A stretch of DNA of 10,048 bases. Origin: Phoronis ovalis. Taxonomy: Eukaryota; Phoronida; Phoronidae. Positions 8,066 to 10,048 of this stretch are shown in pieces. The DNA is taken from positions 1 through 10,048 of the forward strand of contig JAOXYB010068667.1 of assembly GCA_028565635.1 (NCBI GenBank), given 5' to 3'. Every line of letters begins with the position of its first letter. Position 1 is the stretch's first letter. A program made the translations under genes and the position numbers. The notes beneath the pieces were generated by a model, which ran no database searches, was not told where the DNA came from, and was given only the letters and a program-made list of their open reading frames with translations.

Positions 8066-8242
8066 CTATTAAGAGAGCAAATGCAAGCCAAATGATAAGC
8101 CTTCTGAGAATGCAAGACATTTGGCTTTGCAGCAAGTAAGCAGATAGATTTTGTGATTTCCTGTACTAAATTTAATGTATCTATTTCTATGACAACAGTT
8201 AGTTGGGGAAACCTTACATAAACTTTCCAAATACTTTGACAT
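8066..8242 (-). CDS. candidate internal exon, 177 bp, unrecognised
   Basis: On the minus strand the sequence TTTGAATTGTAG gives an acceptor ending at 8243, and AATAG followed by GTAAAAG gives a donor at 8065-8064. Between them one frame is fully open for 58 codons, starting one base into the exon and ending with two bases over. The peptide includes WKVYVRFPQLTVVIEI, DTLNLVQEITKSICLLAAK and HLACICSLN, with mixed polar and hydrophobic residues. I do not recognise a family. A second minus frame is open over part of the same place, and length alone is not significant, so this is a weak call that rests on the two splice-like sites agreeing with the frame. Confidence 0.2.
8082..8131. repeat. stem-loop, 13 bp with one bulge
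   Basis: TGCAAGCCAAATG (8082-8094) pairs with CATTTGGCTTTGCA (8118-8131) with a single extra T, around a 23-base loop. The stem is shorter than a usual microRNA precursor. It lies inside the candidate minus-strand exon. Confidence 0.5.
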
Positions 8243-8259
8243 CTACAATTCAAACAGAG

Positions 8260-8820
8260 TCAGTAAATAAAACATTTCTTGTATGTGCTCATCTTAGAAC
8301 AATAATTGCTATTCTTTTCCATATGTCAGAAAAGTGTCACTACTGACTACGTCATAATTCAGTTATTCTTTTTACTCAAAAATATGTTAATCCTAAATAA
8401 AAACACTGTAGCACCCACCCTTATTTCTATTCTGTCTTTCATAGCTTTAATATCCACTCTATTTACATGTTTATTGTATTTTATTATAGCCTAAAGATTT
8501 GTAAATACCACTAAACTTTATATAAATAATACTTCTATAGATATAATTGATATTACTTTCAACCTTATAATAGTTAAAAGTAATTTCCTACTTTTTACAT
8601 CTTCAAGCAAAGGCATAACTTAATCTTTCTAATAACCAATCTCTACTGATCCTTCTGTGCAAGCAGTGTTTAACATCACACTTGGATGAGTTACTAGATT
8701 GAAGATAAAGCATTCAATCATTTCTTGCTTTAAGACATTTGCTTGTACTATTACTTATGTTTACCAAGTAGTAATAGCAGTGTTGTTATACCAATCATAA
8801 CATTTTTATAGTATCATAGG
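8260..8820. other. non-coding stretch, nothing specific seen
   Basis: AT-rich DNA. One hydrophobic plus-strand frame (8306-8494) has its first ATG only near 8384 and looks like T-rich background. No repeat or motif is clear. Confidence 0.5.
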
Positions 8821-8926
8821 TTTGTTGTTTATGAATATGATGGTTATTTTGGTAACAAATAAAAATTGTCTGCACTATGGACTGTTGGTTGACTTTTATC
8901 TTGATCAATTCTTTTTTGGCATTTAT

Positions 8927-9055
8927 ATGCTTTTTTTTTTTTTGATTAAGGCATCTTGTGGAAGACCATATTTAAAATTTATGAGTTGTGTAACCATAGG
9001 ATCACAAAGTAAGATTAGATGTCACAGAGTCTGTATACAATGTGTGAACCTTTGA
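8927..9055 (+). CDS. small cysteine-rich open frame, 42 residues
   Basis: From ATG at 8927 the frame reads MLFFFLIKA, then a tail with five cysteines in the pattern C-x9-C-x10-C-x3-C-x2-C, ending at TGA. That is the outline of a small secreted peptide. However, the hydrophobic start is encoded by a run of thirteen T (8931-8943), and TGT is common in AT-rich DNA. The frame can be extended up to ATG at 8831. An alternative reading is a 58-bp exon (8951-9008): the T run plus GATTAAG makes a good acceptor and AAA followed by GTAAGA a good donor. None of these is confirmed. Confidence 0.12.
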   Translation: MLFFFLIKASCGRPYLKFMSCVTIGSQSKIRCHRVCIQCVNL

Positions 9056-9120
9056 CCATATTTCAAAAGTTCCCATATATATTTCTTAAGAAAAAGTCAT
9101 TTACCCATAAAATTAGCTAG

Positions 9121-9134
9121 GTTGCCATAGCAAC
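9121..9134. promoter_or_regulatory. RFX X-box, GTTGCCATAGCAAC
   Basis: The 14 bases fit the imperfect inverted-repeat X-box bound by RFX factors (half-site GTTGCC, two-base spacer AT, half-site AGCAAC) at every position of the DAF-19/RFX consensus RYYNYYATRRNRAC. In animals such sites, usually within about 250 bases of the start codon, drive genes for cilia. RFX factors also have other targets. The nearest downstream plus-strand ATG with a long frame is at 9298, 164 bases away. Motif identity is strong; its use here is unproven. Confidence 0.55.
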
Positions 9135-9297
9135 AAAAGTGTCTGCTTATCTATTAGACTTCTGGTTAATCTTAAAATCCTATTTGGCTTCATAGTTTTT
9201 GTATAATTTATGACTGGATGTTTGTAATGTATGGTTGTTGATAAGAAAGAAATTAGGAACAATGATAATATAATGTCTTTTGTGGTGCACTTTTTCA

Positions 9298-9594
9298 ATG
9301 AAAATTAAACCAGAAAACCCTGAAATTCTATATACTGTGATTAAATTAAATTGGGTCATTGACAAACAAAGAGTTGGGAAGATAAAAGACTTTCAAAAAT
9401 GTTTCTATGTAAAACAATCAAAGTGCCTCCAGCATGGTGCTATATTGATCAGGGTAATTGTATGTTTGCCAGATAAGTACAGTTACCTGTGGTCCCATAT
9501 ATCCTTCACAACAGGTGAAAGCATGCTGAAAACTGCTTTCTGGAGCTGGTTCAGAAACACGACTAATGATGTATTTCATTTCGTATTTAGCTGA
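9298..9594 (+). CDS. 98-residue open frame downstream of the X-box, hypothetical
   Basis: The frame runs ATG (9298) to TGA (9594). The peptide begins MKIKPENPEILYTVIKLNWV and has mixed composition with aromatic residues near the end (AFWSWFRN). No domain is recognised. The start context is poor (T at -3) and several ATGs lie between the X-box and 9298. About one frame this long is expected by chance in the window. It overlaps the minus-strand exon candidate at 9487-9590; at most one of the two is likely to be real. Confidence 0.13.
   Translation: MKIKPENPEILYTVIKLNWVIDKQRVGKIKDFQKCFYVKQSKCLQHGAILIRVIVCLPDKYSYLWSHISFTTGESMLKTAFWSWFRNTTNDVFHFVFS
9487..9590 (-). CDS. candidate cysteine-containing exon, EMI- or EGF-like
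   Basis: On the minus strand an open frame (9639-9487, 51 codons) ends exactly at a good donor, CAG followed by GTAACT (9486-9481). A possible acceptor, GCGTCAG, places the exon start at 9590; another at 9635 lacks a pyrimidine tract. The peptide includes AKYEMKYIISRVSEPAPESS and HAFTCCEGYMGPQ. The CC-x-GY-x-G string resembles the end of EMI domains (CCPGW/Y-x-G) and EGF-like loops of extracellular matrix proteins and scavenger receptors. The rest of such a domain was not found on this strand, and the phase does not join directly to the candidate at 8066-8242. Confidence 0.2.
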
Positions 9595-9639
9595 CGCAAA
9601 ATTATGGCCCGCAATTTCATCATTAAAGAATATTGCTTT

Positions 9640-10048
9640 TCATTCATGTTTTTTTTTGTGAAAAAAATAATCTGTAAAATATTCTGTTTTTTTGGGGCAA
9701 AGGGAAAATAGCCTGCAGCTCTCACTATTAACTGAGCTGGTATCAAAATTAGTTTCTTATGCTTGATTAGTGGCTTATCAGCAGTGTTATATACAGCAGG
9801 TGAATATGATGTTGCTGGTTGCAAATTATTACCCAGCTAATACTAAACTGTAATGAAATATGTCACAATGGGGAGGATGTATACTTGTATGAAATAAAAT
9901 ATTTTACTGTCACATTTTACTGGATTTATGTCATAGTATTTTGTATAGTACGGAGATACTATAGTGATTTCTTTAAAGGGAAAAGCCAACATTTTTGATG
10001 TTTTTTTTTAATAAAAGTAATTTTTCTAATAATTCAAAATCTTCCCAC
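9640..10048. other. AT-rich end of window, no supported gene
   Basis: T and A runs (9650-9667, 9687-9693, 10001-10010) and a 7-bp stem ATAGTAT / ATACTAT (9933-9939, 9956-9962). The minus frame at 9824-9576 has no proper ATG at its start and crosses these runs. I see no clear gene. Confidence 0.45.

Noticed and set aside
7914-8135. 73-codon minus-strand frame with a hydrophobic segment
   Set aside because: It overlaps the better framed exon candidate at 8066-8242 in another frame and starts without a proper ATG at the annotated left residue.
9576-9824. 82-codon minus-strand frame
   Set aside because: Starts at TTG rather than ATG, runs through poly-A/T tracts, and conflicts in frame with the donor-linked exon candidate at 9487-9639.
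1-10048. CRISPR array, bacterial operon or phage region
   Set aside because: No regularly spaced identical repeats with unique spacers, no ribosome-binding-site-led gene rows and coding density far too low; the sequence has eukaryotic character.

Overview
The window looks like AT-rich (roughly one third G+C by eye), CpG-depleted nuclear DNA from a metazoan, mostly non-coding. There are no Shine-Dalgarno-led gene rows or operons and no dense coding. Open frames are short, and the few gene signals seen are eukaryotic: AATAAA with a GU-rich tract, splice-like sites, and a MITE-like element. An invertebrate, perhaps marine, fits the composition and the element with G/C-run ends. That is an inference and the taxon cannot be fixed from this sequence.

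Layout. Bases 1-63 read as the 3' end of a plus-strand coding exon with a leucine-rich-repeat-like C-terminus, ending in TGA. A short 3' UTR follows, with AATAAA at 221-226 and a GU-rich stretch just after it. Bases 246-3060 are intergenic or intronic AT-rich DNA with one neat hairpin. Bases 3060-3850 differ: CpG is retained, there is an 83-codon ATG frame, and next to it lies an AT-rich block rich in homeodomain, POU and TALE-like motifs, as in developmental enhancers. A nested palindrome (4214-4243) abuts a MITE-like element (4251-4583) that has 23-bp imperfect inverted ends capped by G10/C12 runs, a core of about 32-bp tandem units each opening with TTAGGG or a variant, and a possible 6-bp target duplication TTATGT. 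From 4590 to 9100 I see weakly supported minus-strand exon-like frames and several short palindromes. At 9121-9134 there is an excellent RFX X-box, followed by a 98-codon plus-strand frame that overlaps a competing minus-strand exon candidate.

Caution. In a random sequence of this composition about 7.5% of codons are stops, so roughly a dozen or more open frames of 60 codons are expected in 10 kb over six frames, close to what is present. Frame length alone therefore supports no gene here, and all internal coding calls carry low confidence. The best supported items are the MITE-like element, the X-box motif and, moderately, the terminal exon with its 3' UTR.
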